Assembly: GCA_026545225.1 (NCBI GenBank)
Contig: CM048853.1
Span: forward strand, 18,106,755 to 18,170,754
Length of the DNA: 64,000 nucleotides
Source: Cornus controversa
Lineage: Eukaryota; Streptophyta; Magnoliopsida; Cornales; Cornaceae
Direction of reading: 5' to 3'
Position numbers and translations under genes: made by a program. The notes beneath the pieces were generated by a model. That model worked only from the letters and a program-made list of their open reading frames with translations, searched no databases and was not told the DNA's origin. Below are positions 1-9,734 of the stretch, piece after piece (within the stretch, counting starts at the first letter, position 1; each line of letters begins with the position of its first letter).

Positions 1-35
1 TACTTTGAAGAGGACCCTGGTAAGATAGGATTATC

Positions 36-1183
36 TTATGATCCTATTTGTTTTCCTTTGTCTAAGGAAAATCGTGGAGGTAAAATAGGAGGTGGTAATC
101 GAGGTTCTCTAAAACTAATTTCTTTATTAGAAATTTGTCTATTGAGTTTTTGTAAATCTGATGGAATTTCTTTTTGCCATCGAGAATTTTTTCTAATGAG
201 TGGTTCTGGTTCAGTTTCTTTGTCTTCGGTTCTATTGGTGATATATAAATTATCTCCAGAAGTTGTTATTTCTATTTTTGGAGTTTTCTTAATTAATTTT
301 GGAGTATTTTGCTGAAAAGTCCATGGTTTTGGAATTTTCAGGTCTTCCCATTTTTTGAACCTTGGCTAAATGATTGTATCGTATGGTCGTGGTTCAAAAT
401 TTTCAACAAGAGATTTATCAAGTGGTTTTGTTGAAGTCTCTGTTGTTTTTGTTAATTCATGGATTATTTTCCATTCGATGGACAAGTCTGTTATCTCATC
501 GTCAAGTTCTATATCTTGACATTGAATTTTGATCCTAATAGCTTTTTCTATAGTTGGATCATTGATAGAGACAAAATAATCAGGTTTTATGTTAAACCAG
601 ACTACTTTATGGACTAAATTGGATTGCATCCCTCCAATTAAAGCTTTAACTGGGTTTTTGAATCGATTGTCAGAAATCAAGACGAGTATTGGAATGTCAC
701 ATCCTAATTTGTATTAAGAAGTTATCTTTATTTGTATGATTCCAATATGAACATATCAAACTTTAGGATATTTCTTCTTCCATCGGGCAATTTTATCCTT
801 TGTGAAGATACTAAGTTTGACAGTACCATCTGCAGTACATTTCGCAGAGGTATTTCCACTAAATTGTTCAAAGACTCTAGCAGAAAATAGGTTGAATTTG
901 GTAAAGGGAGAAATCTTGTAAATTTCTTCGTTTTTGATGATCTGCATTATTTGCATTTGTTGAAGTTGTTCTTCCGTGAAAGAAACTTCTTCATTAATGA
1001 CATCTCCAAGTCTTATGGTGTCATTATCTGTTGAAGGGGTATTTAGCATAAAAATTAATTCTTCATCTGAAGATTCATCATCACTTGAAATTTCGTAAAT
1101 AATATTTTCAGGATCAGATATTTCATATCCGAAAATGATTTCGAGATTTTTTTCTTCTATCATTTTGATCATTTTTTTAGTTC
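36..1183 (-). pseudogene. Pararetroviral movement-protein (30K) region
   Basis: After an acidic linker (1172-756), the frame enters a beta-rich core with features of the plant-virus 30K movement-protein superfamily. These include a His-Ile-Gly element, an Ile-rich strand, an Asp-Asn-Arg turn near 665, and conserved Val/Phe/Asp positions near 600-560. TGA at about 754, TAA at about 711 and TAG at 366-368 interrupt the same frame. A proline-rich tail follows down to a stop at 36-38. This family enlarges plasmodesmata for cell-to-cell movement of virus; here it cannot be expressed whole. The 30K call is from pattern recognition of spacing and hydrophobicity, not a database match. Confidence 0.65.
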
Positions 1184-1500
1184 ATTTTCCCTTGTTTGGG
1201 CAGTTTGGAGAAATATAACCTATTTCATTACAGATGTAACATCTACATTCTGTCTTTTTAGAAGTTGATTCCTTTTTAGGAGAAGATTTTTTCTTCCTAA
1301 TATACTTCTTTTTATTGGAAAGATTTTTTTCTGGATTCCATTTTTTCCAACGAAATGTTTTTCGTTTTTTAAAACTTTTATTTTTTGAAAATTTCTTTTT
1401 CTTTTTATAATAGGTTAGGTTACAACCTACTTTCCAATTTTCTTGTAATATTTTGTCACAACATTGTTGTCCTTGTTTAGAACAATCAATTTGATTTTTT
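1184..1500 (-). pseudogene. Lys-rich RNA-binding region with altered zinc knuckle
   Basis: A strongly basic stretch, mostly Lys, leads into a Cys-rich motif at about 1203-1246. Its spacing is C-x2-C-x4-Y-x4-C, with Tyr where a CCHC knuckle has His; preceded by another Cys pair, this resembles the nucleic-acid-binding knuckle at the C-terminus of caulimovirid coat proteins. The codon difference is one C-to-T step. A TGA stop follows at 1184-1186. The frame matches the downstream movement-protein part but not the upstream coat-protein part, which places the frameshift between 1486 and about 1505. This supports a pararetroviral origin and shows loss of function. Confidence 0.65.
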
Positions 1501-2460
1501 TACATTCTTTTTGGCCTGTATTTCTAAACATCGGTCCATTATTAATCTTAGGACATAATTTATCCTAAAGCCAAGATTATCAAGTTTTCCTAAGTTTTTT
1601 AGGAATTCAGGATAGCCTTTGTTGGCTAATTCATCCCATGGATGGGGAAGTTTACTAAAAAATTGTTCTAACCAAAATTGATTTTTTGGTGGATTAATCA
1701 AGAAATAATATTTCTTGTATAATGTGACAAATTTGTCAAATTGACAAATGTCACATAATTCAAATTTTGTTAATGCATAATTTGCATCATCCTGTAGATT
1801 TTCTTTTCCAGAAAAGCCACACATATGTTCTTTTATTATTTGTGTAAATCCTCGAAGTATTTATTCGAAAGATTTAAAATCACTAAGAAGACTAGCTTTT
1901 ATAGCTTTTCCTTCATCAGTCTAATCCCATTGTCTGAGCCAGGCTAAAACATCTCCTTGTAGAGTGGCAACAATATAATCTAAGAATTTTTCTTTATTCC
2001 AAATAGTTTTATAGTTAGTGATTAGAATGGACAGTGATTGCGCCCAATCATTTATAGCCTGCTCTTGATCTTTGAATGGAATATGGGTAAGATCAAGATA
2101 AGTACCGTTTTGTGCAACTGTATTTTTATTTAAATCGTCTTTTCGACTTAAACTAGGTTTTGGATCTGAAGTTCCTTCTTCAGTTTTTGTAGGAAAATTT
2201 TGTTCAGATTCTTCTGAGATTTTATAATCTCCGAAAAACTTTGGATCGAGAGGTTCATCGATCTTTATTTTTGGTGACCTAATGATTTGAGGAGTAGAAG
2301 TTGAAGGATTTTCTACTTCTATTTCTTCATCATAATCAGAAGACGTTGAATCTTTGTTGTCTTCTTGATCTGAGGAATCCGTTGAATCATTAGTTATTTT
2401 TGTAACTAATTCTTCAGTTTTCGAATAACCATGGTTTCTGATGGAAGAAGAATTTTTGTT
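1486..2460 (-). pseudogene. Pararetroviral coat-protein-like region
   Basis: The region begins with a Glu/Asp/Ser-rich segment (about 2460-2160), as is usual at the N-terminus of caulimovirid coat proteins. A hydrophobic, Trp-containing core follows (about 2110-1500). Two in-frame stops, TAG at 1921-1923 and TAA at 1861-1863, break it. The last open piece, 1824-1486, is about 112 codons with a Phe/Tyr/Leu-rich fold and a basic C-terminus. It runs out of frame at a run of seven A residues (minus strand) near 1497-1503, and the Lys-rich zinc-knuckle part resumes in another frame. Assignment rests on domain order and composition; a profile search would test it. The true 5' start is not evident, and nothing viral is recognised upstream of 2460. 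Confidence 0.6.
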
Positions 2461-3142
2461 ACAGAATTAACTATTGACTTTCCCAATTATCAACTAAACA
2501 AGGCTTTCAACAAGGTGATCATTATTTTTCCCAAATATATGTTCACTTATTATAAGTTCTCTAATATTCACTTGATTGCATTTAGCTATTGATACCTTGC
2601 CTCAAGTGTTGGAATCATAAGATGACGAGACTTCAATTGAGCAAGAATGGAATTAATTATGAAACTACCACAAGATGATGAGACAGCCAAAGTTTATGAA
2701 ATCATAACAAATATGCAAGACAGTTTTTGAATCTAACTCATCTAATCAGTGCATGAATGTCATAAATTAGATTTTGTGGGTTGTAGAAAAAATGGGTAAA
2801 ACACTATGGTCTCTTATGTCTAAGTTTGATTTCCAGTGTTTTTTAAGGAAAAATTTAAGAGCAAATTAGGCGATTATGAAAACTAATATTTTTTTCACAA
2901 AATTTCCTTTTTTGCTATTTAAACTCTAAAAATGTGATCTGTTCCTTTCTTACTATTTCTATCTAACCAAACGTAGCACAAATTTATGGCATGCCTCTCT
3001 TTTTATTTGTGTTTAAATTTTATATATATATATATATATATTTAATAGAAATACAAAGAAGTAAAATAATAAATTAATTAAAGGGGTTTTTATTATTTTC
3101 TCTCCTTTTATCTCATCTTTCACAATTTATCCAAAGTTAACA
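2461..3142. other. AT-rich intergenic DNA
   Basis: No coding signal on either strand. It holds a (TA)n tract at about 3020-3041 and A/T-rich sequence. It may include degraded virus leader, but no primer-binding site is visible. Confidence 0.6.
3020..3041. repeat. (TA)n microsatellite
   Basis: An uninterrupted TA dinucleotide run of about 11 units. Confidence 0.9.
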
Positions 3143-3171
3143 TTTTTTTTCCAATCTTGTTTATCCAAACA

Positions 3172-3800
3172 CACCCGTAAAAGAGTGACAAAAGCAGCTC
3201 CTTAACAAAAACTCTAGCGCAACTTGCAAAAATTTCTACCGTTTCAAACTTTCAAAAATTTCTACCGTTTCAAACTTCAGTTTTAAAATATCCTCATGGT
3301 GAAGAAGAAGCTACCAAAACGCTCAGACTCAAATTCTGAAAATATAGCCACCCAAATATTATAAAAACTATTGGCATTGCCTACGATGATGAAACCAGTG
3401 AGACAACAATTTTATGTGAAAAAGTATTTCAACTCTTTGTAGATTGGATTGGAAGTGTTAACCACGCAGATCTGTGGGTTCTTGCTCCTGGTAAAGGTGC
3501 TGTGGAAAGGACACCTCTGTTTATCAAGGTTTACAAGTGAGTTACTCTCACCCTTGATTGTGTGTAAGAGAGGACATAATATCATTCAATTTATTTTGAA
3601 CTGCTTGATCTGTAAACAAAAGGTTATGTCATGGAATGTCTAATAGAATAATAGATTCTTTATCGTTGGTTCCAGCATCAAGAAGATGCCTTGTCAATGT
3701 CTTTTCTTTATCTTTGTTTGCTACTCTTTTCTCTTTAGTTTTACCCCATAAAACTGAGTACAGACCAATCATAATGAGAATCGCCCCAATAATCCAACAA
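3172..3800 (+). pseudogene. Kinase-like fragment copy A1
   Basis: The copy starts at the conserved CCGTAAAAGAGTGAC motif. About 125 bp of its 5' coding part is lost: the repeat leader joins directly to the segment encoding the VLKYPHGEEEA-like stretch. The rest reads well through HPNIIKTIGIAYDDE, ILCEKVF and DLWVLAPGKGAVERTPLFIKV, then a GTGAGT-like donor near 3537. The HPNIIK...G motif followed by a hydrophobic strand resembles helix C to strand 5 of a protein kinase N-lobe, and the next block the D/E helices. No ATP loop, VAIK Lys, HRD or DFG is present, so only about 100 residues of a kinase-like exon are represented. Unlike copies A3 and A4, this copy keeps a Tyr codon where they have TAA. 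Confidence 0.6.
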
Positions 3801-3819
3801 AAAAAGTGGGAACTCATTT

Positions 3820-3820
3820 T

Positions 3821-3853
<33 letters not shown>

Positions 3854-3866
3854 TATATATACATAT
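3820..3866. repeat. (TACA)n/(TA)n compound microsatellite
   Basis: About six TACA units followed by TA units at the end of unit 1. A TA/CA microsatellite sits at the same place in the other units. Confidence 0.9.
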
Positions 3867-3879
3867 AGTTTACCTTTTT

Positions 3880-4137
3880 TTTTTCAATCTTGTTTATCCA
3901 AACACAGCGTAAAAGAGTGACAAAAGCAGCTCCTTAACAAAAACCCTACCGCCACTTGCAAAAGTTTCTACTGTATCAAACTTCCAAAATTTTCTACTTT
4001 TTCAAACTGCCAAAATTTTTTACCATTTCAAACTTCCAAAAATTTCTACCATTTCAATGAATTCTTTTCAAATTAATTGAAGGGAAGAAGGGGGAAGGTT
4101 AGGAGACTTTACACATGGGTTGTCTTAGCCATTATGC
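3880..4137 (+). pseudogene. Truncated kinase-like fragment copy B1
   Basis: Same 5' leader repeat and ATGAATTCTTTTCAAATTAA start region as the A copies, but with an in-frame stop soon after the start and no coding beyond the FTHGL segment. It is cut at about 4137 by the solo LTR that follows. Its last 18 bases (TTACACATGGGTTGTCTT) recur right after that LTR. Confidence 0.7.
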
Positions 4138-5607
4138 GTGTTTTAAATGCGAAATTAAGGGCTGGGTCCAATTTTGACCGATTTTCATTTTTAAGCATCA
4201 ATTTGCCCTAATTGCATTGTTGTTCAGCATGTTTTAAATGTGAAAAACATGTTTGGAAAGTTGTTCTAGGGTTTTGAAAATTTTTGGGAACATTTGGAGA
4301 AGTTTGACTTTTTGGGTCAACGGGGCCCCAGGATGAGGTCCAGTGGGTCTAGAAATCCGAAATTTTTTTGAAAAAATCTTATTTTTGGCTATGAACCAAA
4401 CATAATGTTTAAAGAGTTAAGAAAGTGATTTCGAGATCGTAGGAACTTTCAAAATCAAAAACGGAGATTGGGAGGGTACGTTAATTGACTCAAGGGTAAA
4501 TTAGTCATTTTGTGCCCCAAGTGGAGATACAAATATCTAGAGGGGCTGAGATATTTCGCATTTGGATTCCACGTTTGAAAGGGTGGAAAGGGCTAGGATT
4601 TTCTGAACTTGGCTTCCAAGCTTAGAACTTGAGGTAAGAGTGTGAAATTCTTCTTTACTTTAATTTTATAGGTCGCATACTTGTGACATGAAACATTTCT
4701 TTGATAATTTTGTGAAAATATGATTTGTGCATATATGTGTTGAATGTATAACATGCTTTAGTTAGAAATTATATATGCATATGAGTGGTGGAGGTTTATG
4801 AATGCAATTTTATAAGTTGTGTTCATTTAAGGGGCTTTGTGAAATTTGATTTCAAATAATGAATTTACGCATGAATAACGTTTCCTTGAAAATGCATTTG
4901 TTGTAGTACCCATGAAATGGATGATTTTTATTGTGACAAGCTTGATGTGAAGGTGTGTGCATAAAATTGACATAGGTTATGCATTTGGTGAAAATTGTGT
5001 GAATCATGAATTTTGTGCATTTATGTGATAAGTATAGATTATGTGGCAATGTAAAATTATGTGAGAAAGTCGTATTTTGGGGGCATGCGTGAGAATTAAG
5101 AAGGGCCCAGAGCCTTAGGGTCCAAGACCCAAAACTTGGCCAAACGGGTGTTGCTTCTGTTAGGTTAGTAAGCCGAAAAGTGTAAGCAGAGTTTGTGGTC
5201 TCGAAGAAATATTTACTATGGAATTGTGATAAGTAGAAGTCCTCAGTTGAATTGAATTTCAGAATTATGTGGTGTGCATTTATTTGAGATTAAAATTCTT
5301 TTATAAACTTTTTACGTTCATTGGAAGTGTGTAACATTGAGAAGTTTTCAAAATGATATTGTTTCGAGCATTAAAAACATTGAAGCATGACATGTAGTCA
5401 TATAAAGATTTCATATGCATTCATGCATGACTACCTGAGTTAAGGTAGAGTTAGGTGGATCATTCATATTGGGCGTAGTTGTATGCTCACCCCCTTCCCC
5501 CAAACTTTTTACAGATAAAGCTCCGATGCAGGACGAGATTTGATTAGCTTGAGTGGATACTTGAAGTTCTTTTGGATTTTAACCTTTTAGATATGTAGAT
5601 AGATATC

Positions 5608-5626
5608 CATGCCAATTTGTGGTATG
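5608..5626 (+). promoter_or_regulatory. Conserved LTR hairpin (A-1)
   Basis: CATGCCAATTTGTGGTATG folds with a 6-bp stem and a 7-nt loop, including one G-T pair. The same 19-nt element occurs in four other LTRs of the window. Confidence 0.6.
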
Positions 5627-5945
5627 TGGAGTATATTTTTGATGTTATATGAACATTTGAATCATGTTAGTGTACTTAGATTTTCAAATGTAATAGCCTT
5701 TGGTGGCTTATCTATGATTTCAAGACATGAATGGAAAATGTTTAACTTTGAACTTTGATGTATGAGTTTTTATGATATAATTGCTTAGAGATGAAAATTT
5801 ATGCTTGGATTAGGTTAATGATGTTTTGAATCATTCTTTTAATGTATTTTACCTTATAGAGAATGCATAAGGAAAATAGGTTGGGAATTGGATATGGATA
5901 GCATAGGTCGTAATCACTTGGAGGTTTGGTGTTGAAGCAGGTTAA

Positions 5946-6110
5946 GTGATTACGATGCATCATAATCTCCATTACAATGCATTGTGATACGGTGATGCAT
6001 TGTAAACCTAGAAACAATGCATCATAAAAATGGTTGAATCTAGAGAATTTCACAATATGTTACGATACATGTTTGATGTATTGTAACTAACATTACGATC
6101 TATCGTAATA
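5946..6110 (+). repeat. Palindrome cluster in LTR A-1
   Basis: At least six quasi-palindromes built on ATTACRATGCATYGTAAT. Examples are at about 5948-5968, 5971-5988, 5992-6009, 6059-6087 and 6092-6109. Confidence 0.8.
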
Positions 6111-6336
6111 CATGGTTAGCTGAAATATTGAAAGGTTTTAGGATAAGTACGGGGCGTTAAGTATCGATCCCAATGGGGTTAGTTGAGTCTGTAATGCACG
6201 GTCGTAGACCCATGCATGTAATTTAAGCTTCCGCATTGATATTGATTATTAGAGAGTGGGTTGGATGTTGATTTCACCGTTCACCCCTCATTTTCCTCGC
6301 TCTTAACCGAGTATCAGAAATTGGGCCGTGACAACT

Positions 6337-6348
6337 TGGTATCAAAGC
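6337..6348 (+). promoter_or_regulatory. Primer-binding-site-like sequence, first copy
   Basis: TGGTATCAAAGC follows a CGTGACAACT context. It matches the plant initiator-Met-tRNA primer site (TGGTATCAGAGC) with one difference. Confidence 0.7.
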
Positions 6349-6427
6349 TTGTTCAAAGTTGTAAGGTGTTAAGGTTTTTTAATCACCTTCATTTTCCATG
6401 CCCTTTGGAATTTGTGGCATGACAAAT

Positions 6428-6439
6428 TGGTATTAGAGC
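6428..6439 (+). promoter_or_regulatory. Primer-binding-site-like sequence, second copy
   Basis: TGGTATTAGAGC follows CATGACAAAT, about 90 bp after the first copy and before the final TGACA end at 6529. One base differs from the canonical site. Confidence 0.65.
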
Positions 6440-6529
6440 ATGGTACCATAGTGGGATCAGAGATGTGAGATGATGATGTGATAACCTAATCACCCTCAAT
6501 TTTTGGGAGACAAAAATTGGGACATGACA

Positions 6530-6879
6530 TTACACATGGGTTGTCTTGGTCATCATTCACAAGGGAGGACCAATAAAGGGACCAAGGGGGGGCATGCACC
6601 CCCCCCCCCCCCCCCAAAAAAAATTTAATTTTTTTATCAAGTAGGCCAAGCTTTAGCTATTAAAACTATAGACTCTCTGTATATTTGGCATTTGCCCCCC
6701 CCCCCCCCCCAAACCCACATGATACATTAATAATATGGCCCCTCCAAGATCATGTGCTTTGGCCCATTCAAAGATCCCTTGTATATTACTCCATGGTAAA
6801 GACCCATGGTATATTAGTAACATATAAACTAAAAATCTAACGACCCATTATATTATATATTACTAAAAACCTATAAGAC
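6530..6879 (+). repeat. Array spacer with poly-C tracts (unit 1)
   Basis: The spacer resumes the interrupted unit. It includes two pure C runs (6599-6615 and 6695-6710) and the motif CAAGCTTTAGCTAT shared by other spacers. The beginning, a variant of CAGGGGCAGACC, resembles a hAT-type terminus, but no matching inverted end is seen. Confidence 0.75.
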
Positions 6880-7700
6880 CCGCAAAAGAGTGACAAAAGC
6901 AGCTCCTTAACAAAAACCATAGCGCCACTTGCAAAAGATCCTACTGTTTCAAACTTCTAAGAAATTTCTATTATTTCAAACTTCTAAAACTTTCTACCAT
7001 TTCAAACTTCTGAAACTTTCTGCCGTTTCAATGAATTCTTTTCAAATTAATTGGAGGGAAGAAAGGGGAAGGTCAAGAGACTTAACACATGGGTTGTCTT
7101 GGCCATCGTGCATCCATAATCCTCAACATGAGGATATGCATAAGATCTCAGTTTTAAAATGTCCTCATAGTGAGGAAGAAGCTGCCAAAAAGCTCACACT
7201 CAAACTCCGAAAATATAGCCACCCAAATATTACAAAAACTATTGGAATTACCTACATTGAAGAAGCAAGTGAGACAACAATTTTATGTGCAGAAGTATTT
7301 CAACCCTTTATAGATTGGATTGGAAGTGTTAAATCTGTGGATTCTTGCTCCTTGTAAAGGTGCTATGGAATGGACACCTCTATTCATCAAGGTTTTCAGG
7401 TGAGTTACCCTTGACTGTGTGTGAGAGAGGACATAATCTCTATCAGTGATATGATTCGTTGTCTCTGATCTTGTCACTCTATTTTGAGCTATCTTGATGT
7501 GTAAACAGAAGGGTATGTCATGGAATATCAGATAGAACATCAGTTTCTTTATCTTTGTTTCCACCATCATGAAGATGTCTTGTCAATGTCTCTTCCATAT
7601 ATTAGCTATTTTCTCTTAAGTTTTACCCCATAAAACTGAGTAGAGACCAATCATAATGAGAATCACCTCAATAATCCTGCAATAAAAGTGAGAACTCATT
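6880..7700 (+). pseudogene. Kinase-like fragment copy A2
   Basis: This is the longest open copy. A frame runs from 6929 through the leader, with the likely ancestral ATG at 7030, to a stop at 7355-7357. It encodes the NSFQINWREERGRSRD start, a THGLSWPS block, HPNITKTIGITY and an ILCAEVFQPFIDWIG segment. A ~10-bp deletion near 7334 shifts the frame, so the LWVLAPGKG block is lost. A GTGAGTTAC donor follows near 7399. About 109 codons from the inner ATG resemble part of a protein-kinase N-lobe without catalytic motifs. The rest of the unit is intron-like. I read it as a pseudogene fragment rather than a small protein gene. Confidence 0.6.
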
Positions 7701-7704
7701 TTAT

Positions 7705-7705
<1 letters not shown>

Positions 7706-7751
<46 letters not shown>

Positions 7752-7752
7752 A
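7706..7752. repeat. (AC)n(AT)n microsatellite
   Basis: Pure CA then TA dinucleotides at the unit-internal microsatellite position. Confidence 0.9.
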
Positions 7753-7754
7753 TT

Positions 7755-8056
7755 TATCATTTTTTTATCTTGTTTATGCAAACATAGCGTAAAAGAGTTT
7801 CTATTTTGTTTATCCAAACAAAGAGTAAAAGAGTGACAAAAGCAGCTCCTTAACAAAAACCCTAGCGCCACTAGAAAAAGTTTCTACTATTTCAAACTTC
7901 CAGAAATTTCTAATGTTTCAAACTTCCAAAAATTTCTACCATTTCAAACTTCCAAAACTTTCTACCATTTCAAAGATTTCTTTTCAAATTAATTGAAGGG
8001 AAGAAGGGGGAAGGTCAAGAGACTTTACACATGGGTTGTCTTGGCTATCATGCACA
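7755..8056 (+). pseudogene. Truncated kinase-like fragment copy B2
   Basis: Leader repeats and the start region are present. The start codon is degraded (AAAGATTTC in place of AATGAATTC). The copy stops at ATGCA, where the spacer begins with CAGGGGCAGACC. Confidence 0.7.
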
Positions 8057-8349
8057 GGGGCAGACCAACAGAGGGACTAAGGGAGGCCTTGTCTCCCACA
8101 AAATTTTAAATTTTTTTACCAAGTAGGCCAAGCTTTAGCTATCAAGCCTTTAGACTCTCTATATATTTGGCATTTGGGCCCCCCAAACCCACATGATACT
8201 TAATAAAAATCCCCCTCCAAAACCATGTGCTTTGGCCCACTCAAAGATCCCTTGTATATTACTCTATGCTAACGACCCACGGTATATTAGTAATATACAA
8301 ACTAAAAATCTAAAAACCCATTATCTTATATATTACTAAAAATACAAAA
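8057..8349 (+). repeat. Array spacer (unit 2)
   Basis: Matches the other spacers. Here the C tract is only six bases (about 8179). It ends in the GACCCGTAAAAGAGTGAC junction. Confidence 0.75.
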
Positions 8350-9190
8350 GACCCGTAAAAGAGTGACAAAAGCAGCTCCTTAACAAAAACTTTAGCGCCA
8401 CTTACAAAAGTTTCTACATTTTCAAACTTCAAAAAATTTCTACCATTTCAAACTTGAAAAACTTTCTACCATTTCAAACTTCCAAAATTTTCTACCATTT
8501 CAATGAATTCTTTTCAAATTAATTGGAAGGATGAAAGGTGAAGGTCAGGAGACTTTACACATGGGTTGTCTTGGCGATCATCCATCCATAATCCTCAACC
8601 AGAGGATATGGATAAGATCTCTATTGTAAAATATTCCCATGGTGAGGAAGAAGCTGTCAAAAAGCTCAGACTAGAACTCCAAAAATATAGCCACCCAAAT
8701 ATTATAAAAATTATTGGGATTGCCTAACATGATGAAATCAGTGAGACAACAATTTTATGTGAAGAAGTATTTCAACCCTTGAAGATTAGATTGGAAATGT
8801 TAACCACACAGATCTGTGGGTTCTTTGTCCTCGTAAAGGTGATGTGGAAAGGACACCTCTGTTCATCAAGGTTTTCAAGTGAGTTACTCTCACCCTTGAT
8901 TGTGTGTGAGAGAGGACATAATTAATCTCATTTAGTGATATGATTCATCGTCTCTAATCTTGTCACTCTATTTTGAACTGTCTTGATCTATAAATAGAAG
9001 GGTATGTCATGGAATGTCTGATAAAACAACAGTTTCTTTATCTTTGGTTCTAGCATCAAGAATATGTCTTGTCAATATCTCTTCATTATCTTTGTTTGTT
9101 ACTATTTTCTCTTCAGTTTTACCCCATAAACTGTGTAGAGACCAATCATAAAGAGAATCGCCCCAATAACCTTGCAAAAAAAGTGGGATC
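8350..9190 (+). pseudogene. Kinase-like fragment copy A3
   Basis: Full-length relative to A4. The coding part has a TGA shortly after the ATG at 8503 and a TAA inside the GIA-stop-HDE segment (near 8726), then a frameshift before the WVLAP block. HPNIIKIIGIA and TTILCEEVFQP are readable. The TAA sits at the codon that is Tyr in A1 and is also TAA in A4, so the two copies share a derived stop. A GTGAGTTAC donor lies near 8879. No catalytic kinase motif is present. Confidence 0.6.
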
Positions 9191-9224
9191 TCATTTTATA
9201 CATATATATGTATATATAGTTTAT

Positions 9225-9521
9225 CCTTTTTTATCTTGTTTATCAAAACACAGCGTAAAAGAGTTTCTATCTTGTTTATCCAAACATAGCGTAAAAGAGT
9301 GACTAAAGCAACTCCTTAACAAAAACCCTAGTGCCACTAGAAAAAGTTTCTATTGTTTCAAACTTCCAAAAATTCTATAGTTTCAAACTTTCAAAATTTC
9401 TATTGTGTTCAACTTCCAAAACTTTCTACCATTTTAATGAATTCTTTTCAAATTAATTGAAGGGAAGAAGGGGGAAGGTTAGGAGACTTTATACATGGGT
9501 TGTCTTGGCCATCATGCACAG
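9225..9521 (+). pseudogene. Truncated kinase-like fragment copy B3
   Basis: The copy has a small tandem duplication of the CTTGTTTATCCAAACA(T/C)AGCG leader around 9235-9300. It is then cut at ATGCA before the spacer. Confidence 0.7.
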
Positions 9522-9734
9522 GGGCAAACTAACAAAAGGACCAAGGGGGCATATTTGGCATTTGCCCCCCCCCCCCAAATCCTTAGTATACATTAATAAG
9601 GCCCCTCCGAAACCGTGGGCTTTGGCCCACTAAAAGATCCCTTCTATATTACTCCATGGTAAAGAGCCATGGTGTATTAGTAATATACAAACTAAAAATC
9701 TAAAAACCCATTATATTATATATTACTAAAAACC
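9522..9734 (+). repeat. Array spacer (unit 3)
   Basis: A shortened spacer with a 12-base C run at 9565-9576. Confidence 0.75.

Larger units (their letters stand above)
1..2460 (-). mobile_element. Endogenous pararetrovirus remnant, coat protein then movement protein order
   Basis: On the minus strand, one decayed reading frame runs from about 2460 down to 36. It shows an acidic Ser/Glu-rich leader, a coat-protein-like region, a Lys-rich stretch with a zinc knuckle, an acidic linker and a 30K-type movement protein. Within Caulimoviridae, coat protein upstream of movement protein in one ORF fits cavemovirus/solendovirus types; most other genera have the opposite order, so the genus is inferred. 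The frame carries stops at 1921-1923, 1861-1863, 1184-1186, about 754-756, about 711-713 and 366-368, plus a frameshift near 1487-1505. No protease, reverse transcriptase or LTR is visible, and the copy continues past the left window edge. It is an old, non-functional integrated copy. Confidence 0.75.
4138..6529 (+). mobile_element. Solo LTR, Gypsy-type family A (copy A-1)
   Basis: It aligns, in opposite orientation, with the LTRs at 11299-13742 and 25857-28085. Shared landmarks are the TTGACCGATTTT start region (about 4168), the ACAGATAAAGCTCC motif (about 5511), a 19-nt hairpin (5608-5626), a palindrome cluster (5946-6110) and an end in TGACA. Two primer-site-like copies (6337-6348 and 6428-6439) lie before the terminal GGGACATGACA, so the LTR seems to contain former leader sequence. 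No coding region is present. The left boundary is uncertain by about 15 bp, and instead of a 5-bp target duplication about 29 bp of similar array sequence flanks both sides. Confidence 0.75.

Noticed and set aside
6929..7357. Functional small kinase-like gene
   Set aside because: It lacks all catalytic motifs, half of it is repeat leader, and sister copies carry stops and shifts.
8057..8349. Array spacer as a complete hAT MITE
   Set aside because: The CAGGGGC start is suggestive, but no inverted partner end or 8-bp duplication is visible.
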